The notes: generated from the letters alone by a model not told the origin. 64,000 bases of DNA from JAOUEA01 sp040882605 (GCA_040882605.1 JBBEAY010000003.1:1-64000), one strand, 5' to 3'; counted from the stretch's first letter, positions 50,334 through 60,939 are shown. Program-made: numbers and translations.

Positions 50334-51284
50334 ATGGCCACGTCGACGGGAGACCCGGGGCTGTCGATCAGACGCCTGCAGGGCAGCCCACGGCGCAGAC
50401 GCAAGGAAACCGTCGTGCACGGCATCCTGGGCTCCGCGGCCGGGATCTCGTTGATCGTGAGCCTCGCGATCGTGGTCGCGCTGATCGGCCAGGCGGTGAA
50501 CTTCCTCACCGAGGTCGATCTCGGGCAGCTCTGGACCTCGGGATGGTTCCCGCGCAGTGGCGCCGGCGAATACGACGTGCTGACGATCTTCATCGGAACG
50601 GTCGAGGTCTCAATGATCGCGATGGTGATCGCCGCCCCACTCGGTCTTGGCGCGGCGATGTATCTGTCGGAGTACGCGACCCCAAGGACGCGTCGCCGGC
50701 TGAAGCCCATCCTTGAGACTCTTGCGGGCATCCCCAGCGTCGTGCTGGGGTATTTCGCCCTACAGGTGATCAACCCTGTGATCGTGCAGAGCCTCTTCGG
50801 TGTCACAAGCACGTTCACGATCATGGCCGCCGGCATCGGCGTCGGGATCCTCACGATCCCGCTGGTGGCGTCCGTCGCCGAGGACGCCATGTACGCAGTG
50901 CCAGGGGCGTTGCGCGAGGCTGCCTACGGCATCGGTGCGCGCAGGCGCGCGGTGACCACGAAGGTCGTCTTTCCAGCGGCCGTGTCGGGCATCATGGCGT
51001 CGCTGATCCTCGGGTTCTCTCGAGCGCTCGGCGAGACCATGGTCGTGGCGATCGCCGCCGGCGCCACGAGCGGCGCAACCCGTCACTTGAACCCCCTCGA
51101 GCCGGGACAGACCATGACCGGAGCGATCGCATCGCTCGCGATCGGGTCTGACCAGGTCAAGGGCGCAGGCGGGCTGAACCCCTTCGACTCTCTTTATTTC
51201 GTCGGCCTCCTTTTGTTCGTGTTCACTCTCGGCCTCAATCTGCTGTCCGAGCGTTTCGTTCGCCGGGTCCGACGGGACTACTGA
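50334..51284 (+). CDS. pstC: Phosphate ABC transporter permease PstC
   Basis: A 316-residue permease with six membrane helices and a basic N-terminal extension. The EAA loop of ABC permeases is GALREAAYGIGARRRAVTTK, followed by VVFPAAVSGIMASLILGFSR and ALGETMVVAIAAG. It forms one half of the membrane channel for phosphate. It ends in the base where pstA starts (TGATG overlap). Confidence 0.94.
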   Translation: MATSTGDPGLSIRRLQGSPRRRRKETVVHGILGSAAGISLIVSLAIVVALIGQAVNFLTEVDLGQLWTSGWFPRSGAGEYDVLTIFIGTVEVSMIAMVIAAPLGLGAAMYLSEYATPRTRRRLKPILETLAGIPSVVLGYFALQVINPVIVQSLFGVTSTFTIMAAGIGVGILTIPLVASVAEDAMYAVPGALREAAYGIGARRRAVTTKVVFPAAVSGIMASLILGFSRALGETMVVAIAAGATSGATRHLNPLEPGQTMTGAIASLAIGSDQVKGAGGLNPFDSLYFVGLLLFVFTLGLNLLSERFVRRVRRDY

Positions 51285-52214
51285 TGGCGGCGATCGCTCC
51301 CACGCAGCAGGTGCGCAGCACCGTCGAACTCGCGCTTCAAGGAAGAAAGCGCGACGTCGCCGGTCGTCTCTTCCAGGCAGGCTTGTTGCTGTCTCTGCTG
51401 TTGTCGCTCGCGATCCTGATCGTATTGCTCGGCACCGCGCTCGTCGATGCCTGGCCGGTGCTCTCGACGCGGCTCGGCGACTTCGTGACCAGTAACGTCT
51501 CACGGCTCGACAGCAGGGCGGGGGTGCGCCAAGGCATCGTGGGATCGCTGATCCTCATCGGGTTCGTGGCCGTCGTGGCGCTGCCACTGGGCATCGCGGC
51601 CGCGATTTACCTGCAGGAGTATGCGCGCGACACCCGCCTCAACCGTCTCCTCACGACGAACATCCGCAACCTCGCCGGCGTCCCGTCGATCGTCTACGGC
51701 ATCCTTGGTCTCGTGGTGTTCGTGAAGGCGCTGAGATCGGTCACCGGCCCCGACAACTTCGGCCGGAGCTTCATCGCGGGCGGCATGACGCTGGCGGTGC
51801 TCGCGCTGCCGATCATCATCTTGATCACGATGGAGGCGCTCCGCTCGGTGCCCAAGAGCATCCGTGAGGCCGCCTACGGGGTCGGTGCGACGCGATGGGA
51901 GGTCGTGCGCAGCCACGTGCTTCCCTACGCCGCCCCCGGCATCTTCACCGGCACGATCCTTTCGCTCGCCCGCGCGTTCGGCGAGACGGCGCCACTGCTG
52001 CTCGTTGGCTCGGTGACCGGTTACCTCTCGAGCCCAACGGGTCGGTCGCCGCTCGAGATCCTGCAGGGCTCCTACACGGCCTTGCCGACGCAGATCTTCT
52101 CGTGGTCGCGCCTGGCGGGCGACGGGTGGAAGGCGAACACGGCCGCCGCGATCATCGTGTTGCTCGCGATCATCCTCGTGGTGAACCTCCTCGCCATCTT
52201 GCTGAGGAACCGCT

Positions 52215-52231
<17 letters not shown>
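51284..52231 (+). CDS. pstA: Phosphate ABC transporter permease PstA
   Basis: A 315-residue permease, the partner of PstC. It has about six helices, the conserved NLAGVPSIVYGILGLVVFV, and the EAA loop SIREAAYGVGATRWEVVRSH, followed by ILSLARAFGETAPLLLVGSV. Its start overlaps the pstC stop, and the last 17 bases overlap pstB. Confidence 0.94.
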
Positions 52232-53107
<876 letters not shown>

Positions 53108-53111
<4 letters not shown>

Positions 53112-53788
53112 CGAGGGTCGGCTTCCACGAGGAGCTGGAGGGGACGGAGCTCGAGTTGTTGAGCCTCGGCGAGCTGGCCGGCACGTCGGTCCAGCGCGCG
53201 ATCGAGGGGCTGATCCAGCACGACGACGAGAAGACCCAAGCAGTGATCGATGCCGACGATCAGATCGACGATCTTTACCTGAAGATCGACAGCGACGTGC
53301 TGCGTATGCTCGCCCTCCAGTCGCCTGTCGCCGAGGACCTGCGGCTGATCTCAGCCATCCTCCACTGCAACCTGCACCTCGAGCGCGTGGGCGACCAGGC
53401 CGTGAACGTCGCGAAGATGTATCTGCGTACGAAGGATGCGCGTGGCAGCGAGTCGATGCGACAGCAGATCGAGGAGATGGGCAGCCTCGTCGTCACCATG
53501 GTCCGTACCGCGATGGAAGCGTTCGGCCGCCGCGACCTCGATCTCGCCCTGAAGGTGCCGACGATGGACGACCCCGTCGACCGGCTGAACCGCAATACCC
53601 ACCTCGAGGCGTTGAAGCTCGCCGACGACCCGTCGCAGCTCGATTGGGGGCTGCACATGAACATGGCCGCTCGGGCCCTCGAGCGGGTGGGCGACAACGC
53701 GGTCGACATCGCCGAGCAGGTGGGCTTTCTGCTCACCGGTCAGTTCCGGGAGTTCACTGACGCGTCGCATCCTGTGGTGATGGATTGA
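53108..53788 (+). CDS. phoU: Phosphate signalling regulator PhoU
   Basis: A 226-residue all-helical protein with two PhoU repeats: VIDADDQIDDLYLKIDSDVL, RLISAILHCNLHLERVGDQA and MNMAARALERVGDNAVDIAE. The E-R-[VI]-[GA]-D metal motifs are both present. PhoU links PstB to the sensor kinase and keeps the regulon off when phosphate is plentiful. It overlaps pstB (ATGA), and the next gene begins at its last codon. Confidence 0.93.
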
Positions 53789-54522
53789 GCGCCGTGCCGG
53801 AGGATAAGGCCGTCGACCTGACAGCCCCTGAACCCGCGGCGTACATCTTGATCGTGGAGGACGAGGAATCGCTCGCCGACTCCGTTCGCTACAACCTCGA
53901 ACGCGAAGGATTCCGGGTGGCGGTCGCCACCGACGGACGGCGTGCGCTCGACCGGTTCCGCGCCGAGCAGCCGTCGCTCGTGATCCTCGACCTCATGCTG
54001 CCCGAGATCTCGGGCCTCGACGTCTGCCGCACGATCCGCGCGGAGAGCGACGTGCCGATCATCATGGTCACCGCCAAGGACTCCGAGGCCGACAAGGTCG
54101 CCGGCCTCGAGCTCGGCGCCGACGACTACGTGACGAAGCCGTTCTCGGTCCGCGAGCTCGTCTCTCGGGTGCGGGCGCACCTGCGCCGAGCCAATATGCG
54201 CGGCGAGCTCGCCCCGGCGGAAGATGTGTTGCGTGGGGGACCGGTGGAGATGGACGTCGCCCGCCACGAGGTGCGGGTGCTCGGTGAGAGCGTCGGGTTC
54301 CCGCCGAAGGAGTTCGAGCTGCTCGAGGCCTTCCTGCGCCGCAAGGACCGGTTGCTCACCCGGCTGTTCCTGATCGAGGAAGTTTGGGGCGCCGACTACG
54401 TGGGTGACACGAAGACCCTCGACGTGCACGTGAAGCGACTGCGCCAGAAGATCGAAAGCGACCCCCACGACCCCGGCCACCTGGTCACGATCCGGGGACT
54501 CGGCTACAAGTTCTTGGACTGA
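53785..54522 (+). CDS. PhoB/RegX3-type response regulator
   Basis: A 245-residue OmpR-family regulator. The receiver has YILIVEDEESLADSVRYNLE, the phospho-Asp D69 in SLVILDLMLPEISGLDVCRT and the Lys in IIMVTAKDSEADKV and ADDYVTKPFS; the C-terminal winged helix has PKEFELLEAFLRRKDRLLTR and VDVHVKRLRQKIE-like LDVHVKRLRQKIESDP. It is the likely partner of the kinase at 47803-48957 and should bind the PHO-box repeats. It starts at TTG 53785 inside the phoU stop, or at GTG 53794. Confidence 0.9.
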   Translation: MSAVPEDKAVDLTAPEPAAYILIVEDEESLADSVRYNLEREGFRVAVATDGRRALDRFRAEQPSLVILDLMLPEISGLDVCRTIRAESDVPIIMVTAKDSEADKVAGLELGADDYVTKPFSVRELVSRVRAHLRRANMRGELAPAEDVLRGGPVEMDVARHEVRVLGESVGFPPKEFELLEAFLRRKDRLLTRLFLIEEVWGADYVGDTKTLDVHVKRLRQKIESDPHDPGHLVTIRGLGYKFLD

Positions 54523-54608
54523 GGCCGGGCATGACGGCCCGATGCCTGCGGACGCGTTCGCACGGGCGGTCGGTCTACCGGCGACTGCGCAGGCCGGGCG
54601 CCCGCACG

Positions 54609-54614
54609 TACCAT
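54609..54614 (+). promoter_or_regulatory. -10-like box (TACCAT) before ppk
   Basis: TACCAT ends 11 bases before the GTG at 54626, with no Shine-Dalgarno between. Together with protein length it supports that start. Confidence 0.4.
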
Positions 54615-54625
54615 GGTTCCTCGCC

Positions 54626-56701
54626 GTGTGCGCCCAAACCCTCCCCGAGCCAGTGACCGCGCCGGCCTCGCGGTTCATCAACCGCGAGCTCTCCTGGCTC
54701 GAGTTCGACTCTAGGGTGCTCGCGCTCGCCGAGGATCCCGCCCGCCCGCTGCTCGAGCGGGTGAAGTTCGTGGCGATCTACAGCCAGAACCTCGATGAGT
54801 TCTTCCAGATCCGCGTATCGGGCCTCGAGGAACAGGTCGAGGCCGGTGTCGCCACGATCACTCCCGACGGCATGAGCCCCCAGGAACAGCTCGAGGCGAT
54901 CCGCGAACGAGTGGCGACCATGCAGGAGCGGGCAGAGTCACTCGTGCTCGGTGACCTGCTCCCCGCGCTCGAGAAGGAGCGCATCGCTCTCGTGCACTGG
55001 GATCGATTGTCAGACGACGATCGGGAGTTCGTGGGGCGTCGCTTCCGCGAGCGGATCTTCCCGGTGCTGACGCCGCTCTCGGTCGATCCCTCGCATCCCT
55101 TCCCCTATATCTCGAACCTTTCGTTGAACCTCGCGACGGCGATCCGCGACCCGCAGACCGGCGAGCGGCGTTTCGCTCGCGTGAAGATCCCGGCGTTGCT
55201 GCCTCGGTTCACGGACCTTCCCGACGGTGAACGGTTCGTGCCGCTCGAGGAGGTCGTCGCGGCCCATCTCGACCAGCTCTTCCCTGGCATGGACATCGTC
55301 AGCGTGCACGTGTTCCGCGTGACGCGCGACGCCGATCTCGAGGTCGAGGAGGACGAGGCTGACGATCTGCTCGCCGCGATCGAGACCGTGCTCAAGCGCC
55401 GGCAACGAGGCGCGACGGCGATCCGGCTCGAGATCGATCACACGATGAGCGACGAGATGCGCCGGCTGCTGATGCGCGAGCTCGGCGTCGACGAGTCCCA
55501 GGTCTACGTGGGGGAGTGGCTTCTCGCCCTCGGTGACCTGCGGTTCTTCACGGGGCTCGATAGGCCCGAGATGAAGGACAAGGCCTGGTCCCCCGTGACA
55601 CCGCCGTTGTTGCGATCGGAAGAGGGAAGGGCCGACGTGTTCGCCGCGATCCGTAGAGGCGACATCCTCGTGCACCACCCCTACGACTCGTTCTCGGCCT
55701 CGGTCGAAGCCTTCGTGGAGCAAGCGGCGCTCGACCCTGACGTGCTCGCGATCAAGCAGGCCCTGTACCGCACCTCATCGGACAGTCCGATCATCCACTC
55801 GCTCGTGCGGGCGGCTCAGGCGGGCAAGCAGGTCGTGGCGCTGGTGGAGCTCAAGGCGCGCTTCGATGAGCTCGCGAACATCACGTTCGCGAGGACTCTC
55901 GAGACCGCTGGGGTGCACGTCGTCTACGGTGTCGTGGGGCTCAAGACGCATGCGAAGACCTGCCTCGTTGTGCGACGCGAGGGTGGAGGCATCAGGCGCT
56001 ACGCGCACATCGGCACGGGCAACTACAACCCCACGACCGCACGGCTGTACGAAGATCTCGGGCTGCTCACCGCCGACCCCGACCTCGGCGCGGACCTCAC
56101 TGACCTGTTCAACCTGCTCACGGGCTACAGCCGTCAGCGCGACTACCGCAAGCTTCTGGTGGCGCCTGACTCGATGCGGCCGGGGCTCGATGCGTTGATC
56201 CGCCGCGAGATGACGTACGACGACGGATCGATCGTGCTCAAGATGAACAGCCTGGTCGATGCGGAGTTGATCGACACGCTCTATGAGGCATCACAGGCTG
56301 GGGTGCGTATCGACATCCTGGTGCGCGGCATCTGCTGCATGCGTCCAGGAGTGCTCGGCCTGTCCGAGACGATACGGGTGCGTTCGATCGTGGGCCGCTA
56401 CCTCGAGCACTCCCGCATCTATCGCTTCGGGAGCGATGCGCGCGGCCACGACTACCTGATCGGTTCGGCCGATTGGATGCCGCGCAACCTCGACCGCCGT
56501 GTCGAGGCGCTGACGCCGGTCGAGGATCCGGCGTTGAAGGAGCGGCTGGAGGAGATCCTGCGGGTGGAGCTCGACGACGATGAGCTCGCGTGGGAGCTCG
56601 ATCCCGAGGCCGCCTGGCACAAGGTTCCGACGACCCGAGGCCTCGACGCTCAAAGGGTGCTCCAGGAGCTCGCCGTGCAACGGTCGGGCAGCGACCGGTG
56701 A
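54626..56701 (+). CDS. ppk: Polyphosphate kinase 1
   Basis: A 691-residue PPK1, which makes polyphosphate from ATP. Family signs are FINRELSWLEFDSRVLALAE and FVAIYSQNLDEFFQIRVSG in the N-domain, and two phospholipase-D-like C-domains with the phosphorylated His in GLKTHAKTCLVVRREGGGI (H442), AHIGTGNYNPTTARLYEDLG, and the second His region RYLEHSRIYRFGSDARGHDY. I start at GTG 54626; the frame is open to 54542, but those residues are unlike PPK. It follows the phosphate operon and overlaps the CYTH-CHAD gene by four bases. Confidence 0.93.
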   Translation: MCAQTLPEPVTAPASRFINRELSWLEFDSRVLALAEDPARPLLERVKFVAIYSQNLDEFFQIRVSGLEEQVEAGVATITPDGMSPQEQLEAIRERVATMQERAESLVLGDLLPALEKERIALVHWDRLSDDDREFVGRRFRERIFPVLTPLSVDPSHPFPYISNLSLNLATAIRDPQTGERRFARVKIPALLPRFTDLPDGERFVPLEEVVAAHLDQLFPGMDIVSVHVFRVTRDADLEVEEDEADDLLAAIETVLKRRQRGATAIRLEIDHTMSDEMRRLLMRELGVDESQVYVGEWLLALGDLRFFTGLDRPEMKDKAWSPVTPPLLRSEEGRADVFAAIRRGDILVHHPYDSFSASVEAFVEQAALDPDVLAIKQALYRTSSDSPIIHSLVRAAQAGKQVVALVELKARFDELANITFARTLETAGVHVVYGVVGLKTHAKTCLVVRREGGGIRRYAHIGTGNYNPTTARLYEDLGLLTADPDLGADLTDLFNLLTGYSRQRDYRKLLVAPDSMRPGLDALIRREMTYDDGSIVLKMNSLVDAELIDTLYEASQAGVRIDILVRGICCMRPGVLGLSETIRVRSIVGRYLEHSRIYRFGSDARGHDYLIGSADWMPRNLDRRVEALTPVEDPALKERLEEILRVELDDDELAWELDPEAAWHKVPTTRGLDAQRVLQELAVQRSGSDR

Positions 56702-58191
56702 AGCTCGAGAGGGAGGCCAAGCTCGCGGTCGATCCCGGCTTCCGAATGCCGGATCTATCCGAGCCGGGCGAGGGGATGCGAGGCGTCGCAGGCGACACGG
56801 ATCGGTTCGTCAGCACCTATCACGACACCGACGATCTGCGCCTCGTGCGGTGGGGGGCCTCGCTCCGGTATCGCCCGACGGAGGGTTGGACCGTGAAGCT
56901 GCCCCGATCGGTCGACGGCTCGGTGATGGTGCGCCAAGAGCACATCTTCGAAGGAGGACCGGCCCGCGTGCCCGGCGATGCGGTCGACCTGGTGCGCGGC
57001 CTCGTTCGAGGGGGCATGCTCAAGCCGGTTGCTCGTCTACAGACCGTGCGCCATCGAACCGGTATCACGCGTGTCGCCGGCGGTCAGCCGTTGGCGGACG
57101 TCGTCTTCGACGAGGTGTCTGTGCTCGACGGGCACCACGTCGTGGAGCGGTTCAGAGAGGTCGAGATCGAGCTCGCCGACGATGTCGAGGACTCCATGAT
57201 GGCTCCGATCCTTGCGCCGCTTGTCGATGCCGGAGCACGGCCGAGCGAGCCGGTTCCGAAGATCGTCCGCGCACTCGGGATGCGAGCCGCGGCGACGCCC
57301 GACGTGACGGTGCCTTCCATCGGTCCCTTGTGCACCGTCGCCGAGCTGGTCAGGTCGGCGGTCGCCGCATCTTCTGAACGTTTGATCGCGCACGATGCCG
57401 CGGTGCGGCTCGGCGACGATAACGAGGGCGTGCATCAGGCACGGGTCGCCGTGCGCCGGCTCCGGTCGGACCTGCGGAGCCTGAGGTCCATGCTCGATCC
57501 CGATTGGCGCGATGAGCTCCGAGGGGAGCTCGGTTGGCTCGGTGGCGAGCTCGGCATGGTGCGAGACCTCGACGTGCTCGGCGAGCGGCTCCGCGAGCAC
57601 GCAGCGACGCTTCTCGACGACGACGACCGGAGCGTGAGCGTGTTGCTCGATCGACTGCGTGTTCGCCGCGAGGCTGCACGGGCCGAGCTGCTCTCGACGA
57701 TGCGTGAGCCTCGCTACGTGGATCTCCTCGATGCCCTGGTCGACTCAGCCGCGAGGCCTCGGGTGCTCGACGACGTGTCCGGCGTGAGCGCAGCGGACGT
57801 GATGGGTGTCGTCATGGAGGCGCCCTGGGGCCACCTGAAGAAGCTCTGTGACGGCCTCGGACCTCGCTCGGCCGATGGTGAGCTGCACGAGGCGCGTATC
57901 AGGGCCAAACGGGTGCGGTACGCGGCCGAAGCGCTTGCCCCCGTGTTCGGCAGGCCCGCGCGGCGGTTCGCCCGGCGCGCCGAGGCGCTGCAGGTTGTGC
58001 TCGGGAGCCACCAAGACGCTGTTGTGGCGATCGGATGGTTGCGGCTGCAGGGTGAGGGTGCTTCCCCTCGCGTCGCGTTCACGGCCGGCGTGCTGGCCGG
58101 CGTCGAGACGGCGGCGCGCGATGACGCCCGGCGGGCATGGCCCGAAGTCTGGGCCGAGCTCCGCCGGAAGCGGCTGAGGTTCTGGGAGTGA
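56698..58191 (+). CDS. CYTH-CHAD domain protein
   Basis: A 497-residue two-domain protein. Residues 1-200 form a CYTH (triphosphate tunnel metalloenzyme) domain with the ExExK motif VKLEREAKLAV, and RYRPTEGWTVKLPR, VFDEVSVLDGHHVVERFREV and EIELADD. Residues from about 215 form a CHAD domain with two helical repeats (GVHQARVAVRRLRSDLRSLR and LHEARIRAKRVRYAAEALAP). CHAD binds polyphosphate; CYTH enzymes hydrolyse tripolyphosphate or cyclise ATP. The GTG start overlaps the ppk stop (GTGA), a strong link to polyphosphate metabolism. Confidence 0.92.
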   Translation: MKLEREAKLAVDPGFRMPDLSEPGEGMRGVAGDTDRFVSTYHDTDDLRLVRWGASLRYRPTEGWTVKLPRSVDGSVMVRQEHIFEGGPARVPGDAVDLVRGLVRGGMLKPVARLQTVRHRTGITRVAGGQPLADVVFDEVSVLDGHHVVERFREVEIELADDVEDSMMAPILAPLVDAGARPSEPVPKIVRALGMRAAATPDVTVPSIGPLCTVAELVRSAVAASSERLIAHDAAVRLGDDNEGVHQARVAVRRLRSDLRSLRSMLDPDWRDELRGELGWLGGELGMVRDLDVLGERLREHAATLLDDDDRSVSVLLDRLRVRREAARAELLSTMREPRYVDLLDALVDSAARPRVLDDVSGVSAADVMGVVMEAPWGHLKKLCDGLGPRSADGELHEARIRAKRVRYAAEALAPVFGRPARRFARRAEALQVVLGSHQDAVVAIGWLRLQGEGASPRVAFTAGVLAGVETAARDDARRAWPEVWAELRRKRLRFWE

Positions 58192-59042
58192 TGACAAAGA
58201 TCCGTGCGGCAGGGGGGGTCGTGTGGCGACGAGGTCGACATGGTCCCGAGTTCGCACTCGTGCATCGGGCTCGATACGACGACTGGACGTTCCCCAAGGG
58301 CAAGGCCTTCGACGACGAGTCCGACGAGGAGACCGCAGAGCGCGAGGTCCGGGAAGAGACCGGCTTGCGATGCACGAGGGGGCCCGAGGTGGGGGCTATC
58401 CAGTACCTCGACCACCTCGGTCGCTCCAAAGCCGTGCGGTACTGGTTGATGTATCCGGCCGGCGGCGCCTTCGCTTCGAACGCCGAGGTCGACGAGCTGC
58501 GATGGGTCGACGCGGGGGCTGCCCGGGCCTTGCTCAGCTACGAGCACGATCGACTCTTGCTGACGAAGGCCCTGGCGTTCGATCGGCCGGTGTACCTGGT
58601 TCGCCACGCGAAAGCCGGCACCCGTGAAGCATGGATCGAGGACGATCGACTACGTCCCCTCAACAGGAAGGGAAGGGGGCAGGCCGAAGGCCTGGTCGGC
58701 CTCTTCCAAGGTCGCGAGATCGATCACGTGATGTCCAGTCCTTCTCTGCGCTGTGTGCAAACGGTGCGCCCGCTCGCGCTCGCCCGCTCGTTGTCGATCG
58801 GCGAGCACGTTGCGCTCGCTGAAGGCGCGAGCACCGAGGATGCGTTGTCCTTCGCGCGTTCGAGCGGCGGAAGCGTGGTGATGTGCAGCCATGGCGATGT
58901 CATCCCATCACTCGTGCAGACCCTCGTCTCATGCGGTGTCGAGATGCTTGACCCCCCCGCATGGAAGAAGGGCTCGACCTGGATCCTCGAGCGCGACGGG
59001 GGGCTGTTCACCTCGCTCCGGTACCTCGCGCCTCCGGGCTGA
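58191..59042 (+). CDS. MutT1-type Nudix hydrolase fused to histidine phosphatase
   Basis: A 283-residue fusion. Residues 1-125 are a Nudix domain with the box GKAFDDESDEETAEREVREE followed by TGL (about 38-59). Residues 128-283 are a SixA-like histidine phosphatase with VYLVRHAKAGTREAW (RHA), SSPSLRCVQTVRPLALARSL and SVVMCSHGDVIPSLVQTLVS. Mycobacterial MutT1 has this architecture and breaks down 8-oxo-dGTP and diadenosine polyphosphates. The ATG overlaps the stop of the CYTH-CHAD gene (TGATGA), so ppk, CYTH-CHAD and this gene form one unit. Confidence 0.9.
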   Translation: MTKIRAAGGVVWRRGRHGPEFALVHRARYDDWTFPKGKAFDDESDEETAEREVREETGLRCTRGPEVGAIQYLDHLGRSKAVRYWLMYPAGGAFASNAEVDELRWVDAGAARALLSYEHDRLLLTKALAFDRPVYLVRHAKAGTREAWIEDDRLRPLNRKGRGQAEGLVGLFQGREIDHVMSSPSLRCVQTVRPLALARSLSIGEHVALAEGASTEDALSFARSSGGSVVMCSHGDVIPSLVQTLVSCGVEMLDPPAWKKGSTWILERDGGLFTSLRYLAPPG

Positions 59043-59052
59043 TGCGGTTCGA

Positions 59053-59058
59053 TAGGCT
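59053..59058 (+). promoter_or_regulatory. -10 box (TAGGCT) of leaderless corA
   Basis: TAGGCT ends 6 bases before the GTG at 59065. There is no Shine-Dalgarno, so a leaderless transcript is likely. Confidence 0.5.
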
Positions 59059-59064
59059 TCCGCG

Positions 59065-60048
59065 GTGATCACCGCACGTCGTTACCGTCGGGGACAATCC
59101 GAGGGCGAGACGTTCGACCCGGCGGAGGCAGAGGCATTCAGACCCGAGGAAGGGGTCTTCGCGTGGATCGACATCGTCGACCCTGAGCCCGGCGACCTCG
59201 AAAACCTGCGGGGCTGCTTCGAGCTTCACCCCACCACGCTGGAGGACACGCTGCATCGGCGGCAGCGCACGAAGGTGGAGATGTTCGAGGGATACGTATT
59301 CGTCGTGTTGCGTCCCGTGACTGTGCATCGAGGCTCGCCGGTGAGCGTCGAGGAACATGAGGTCCACGTCATCGCCGGCGAAGGGTTCCTCGCGACCTTG
59401 CGCTGGACCCCCGGGTATCCGATCGAAGGAGCGACGGCGCGATGGGAGCGTCACCGTCACGAAGATCTCCACGACGAGGGGTTCGCTCTCTACGCGCTGC
59501 TCGATGAGGTGGTCGACGACTATCTGTCCGTGATCGAAGTCCTCGAGGACGAGGTCGACGATCTCGAGGACGCCGTGTTCGATCGCGACGAGGACGCCGA
59601 TCCGACGTCCGATGTGCAGCAGCGCCTGTTCCACCTGAAGCGCGACACCGTCGTGCTGCGTCGCGCCGCTATGCCACTGCGACACGGCATCGACCTGCTG
59701 CAGGAAGACCCGTCGCTCGCGACCCCTTCGCTCACCCCCTACTACCGCGATGTCATGGACCACGTGATCCGTGTGGTGGAGCTCGCCGATAACGTCCGAG
59801 ATCTGCTCACCTCGCTGCTCGAGGTGCGCGTCGCACAGGCGGCGAACCGCTTGAACGAAGTGATGAAGAAACTCAGCGCCTGGGCCGCGATCGTGCTCGT
59901 GCCGACCCTGATCGCCGGCGTCTACGGCATGAACTTCCGACACATGCCAGAACTCGATTGGCAGCTCGGCTACCCCATGGCGGTCGGCATGATGTTGAGC
60001 TCGTCCGGGATCCTGTACCTACTGTTCAAGCGCAAGGACTGGTTGTAG
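59065..60048 (+). CDS. corA: CorA-family magnesium transporter
   Basis: A 327-residue CorA. The cytoplasmic domain has AWIDIVDPEPGDLENLRGCF, HPTTLEDTLHRRQRTKVEMF and LYALLDEVVDDYLSVIEVLE; two C-terminal membrane helices carry the pore signature IAGVYGMNFRHMPEL with GMN at 288-290. It admits Mg2+ (or Co2+) as a pentamer. Mg2+ is the counter-ion of polyphosphate and ATP, so the position after the polyphosphate genes makes sense. The GTG start lies 6 bases after a TAGGCT box. Confidence 0.93.
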   Translation: MITARRYRRGQSEGETFDPAEAEAFRPEEGVFAWIDIVDPEPGDLENLRGCFELHPTTLEDTLHRRQRTKVEMFEGYVFVVLRPVTVHRGSPVSVEEHEVHVIAGEGFLATLRWTPGYPIEGATARWERHRHEDLHDEGFALYALLDEVVDDYLSVIEVLEDEVDDLEDAVFDRDEDADPTSDVQQRLFHLKRDTVVLRRAAMPLRHGIDLLQEDPSLATPSLTPYYRDVMDHVIRVVELADNVRDLLTSLLEVRVAQAANRLNEVMKKLSAWAAIVLVPTLIAGVYGMNFRHMPELDWQLGYPMAVGMMLSSSGILYLLFKRKDWL

Positions 60049-60050
60049 GG

Positions 60051-60383
60051 GTGTGCCGGGCGCTCATCGTGCTCTGCGTGGCCGAAGACGTCGATGCCCT
60101 CGCCGCACTCGAACAGGCGACCGTGTCGGCCGAGTGGGAGCTCGCCCACGGAGCAGTGGAGATGCGCTCGGCCCTTGATCAGGTCGACGAAGAGCGTCCG
60201 CACGTGCTCGTAGCGTTCGGCGATCAGGCCGAGCTAGTTGGCCTCGTTCGGGAGCGGTTCGGGGCCATGCGCATCGTGACGGACCGCGACACGCCCGGGG
60301 CCACCGTGGTAGCCACCTCGCTCGACGAGGTGCGGGGCTTGGTCAAGGGCCTGCCCCGCCCGGGCGGTCCGATCGGCGCCTGA
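60051..60383 (+). CDS. Small protein of unknown function
   Basis: A 110-residue protein that begins at GTG two bases after the corA stop: VCRALIVLCVAEDVDALAAL, then ALDQVDEERPHVLVAFGDQA, and ends GLVKGLPRPGGPIGA. The alternating beta/alpha pattern resembles half of a receiver or Rossmann-like domain, but I find no active-site motif. It is very likely co-translated with corA. No function is proposed. Confidence 0.65.
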   Translation: MCRALIVLCVAEDVDALAALEQATVSAEWELAHGAVEMRSALDQVDEERPHVLVAFGDQAELVGLVRERFGAMRIVTDRDTPGATVVATSLDEVRGLVKGLPRPGGPIGA

Positions 60384-60408
60384 GCGCAGCGCCGGCGGTT
60401 GTGCGGGG

Positions 60409-60882
60409 TCAGAACCCCCAATCGCTCCAGTCACCCTGGCGATGGACCATGCGCATGGTCACCATGATGTTGGCCCGCGCGTTGAAGGCCGACCAACCGC
60501 CGAAGCCGAAGGTGTCGGCCCGACCGGGCCAGTAGCGGCTGAGGTGCTGGAAGATGCCGCTCGCGCCGCTGTAGCCGTTGTAGGCCTGGGGCCGGAACTC
60601 CGACTCCCGGTCGGCTACGTACAAGGCCATCGACATGCCTCCGGGAACGTGCCAGCGGTCTGCTGCGCAACGGATGAGCTGCCTGACCTGCCACTCGCCA
60701 TCGCGCCAGTCGATCTGACACACGTGCTCGGCCACCTTCGTTTCGCGGGCGCCAGCAGGGTTCGCGAGCGACAGCACGGGCACCAGAGCCAGGGCTAGAG
60801 CCAGAGTGAGAGCGAGGAGCGTTGGAACGAAGAACGGCGCAGCCGGGAAGCGGCGGCGCGTAGGGTCGGTTCTCGTCATCAT
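60409..60882 (-). CDS. Secreted lysozyme-like transglycosylase
   Basis: A 157-residue protein with a signal peptide (LLALTLALALALVPVLSLAN-type helix) and a C-terminal lysozyme-like fold: MSMALYVADRESEFRPQAYN, then GYSGASGIFQHLSRYWPGRA. The Glu in ADRESEF fits the catalytic Glu of SLT-type transglycosylases, and GASGIFQ matches their G-x-[ML]-Q motif. Two cysteines (HVCQID, IRCAAD) may form a disulfide. It should cut peptidoglycan strands outside the cell. The ATG at 60882 has GGGGGTG 7 bases upstream. Confidence 0.82.
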   Translation of the reverse strand: MMTRTDPTRRRFPAAPFFVPTLLALTLALALALVPVLSLANPAGARETKVAEHVCQIDWRDGEWQVRQLIRCAADRWHVPGGMSMALYVADRESEFRPQAYNGYSGASGIFQHLSRYWPGRADTFGFGGWSAFNARANIMVTMRMVHRQGDWSDWGF

Positions 60883-60939
60883 TCGGATCACCCCCGCGGC
60901 GAACGGAGCTGGCAGCTGCGTTCAGGTCGACCGGTCATA

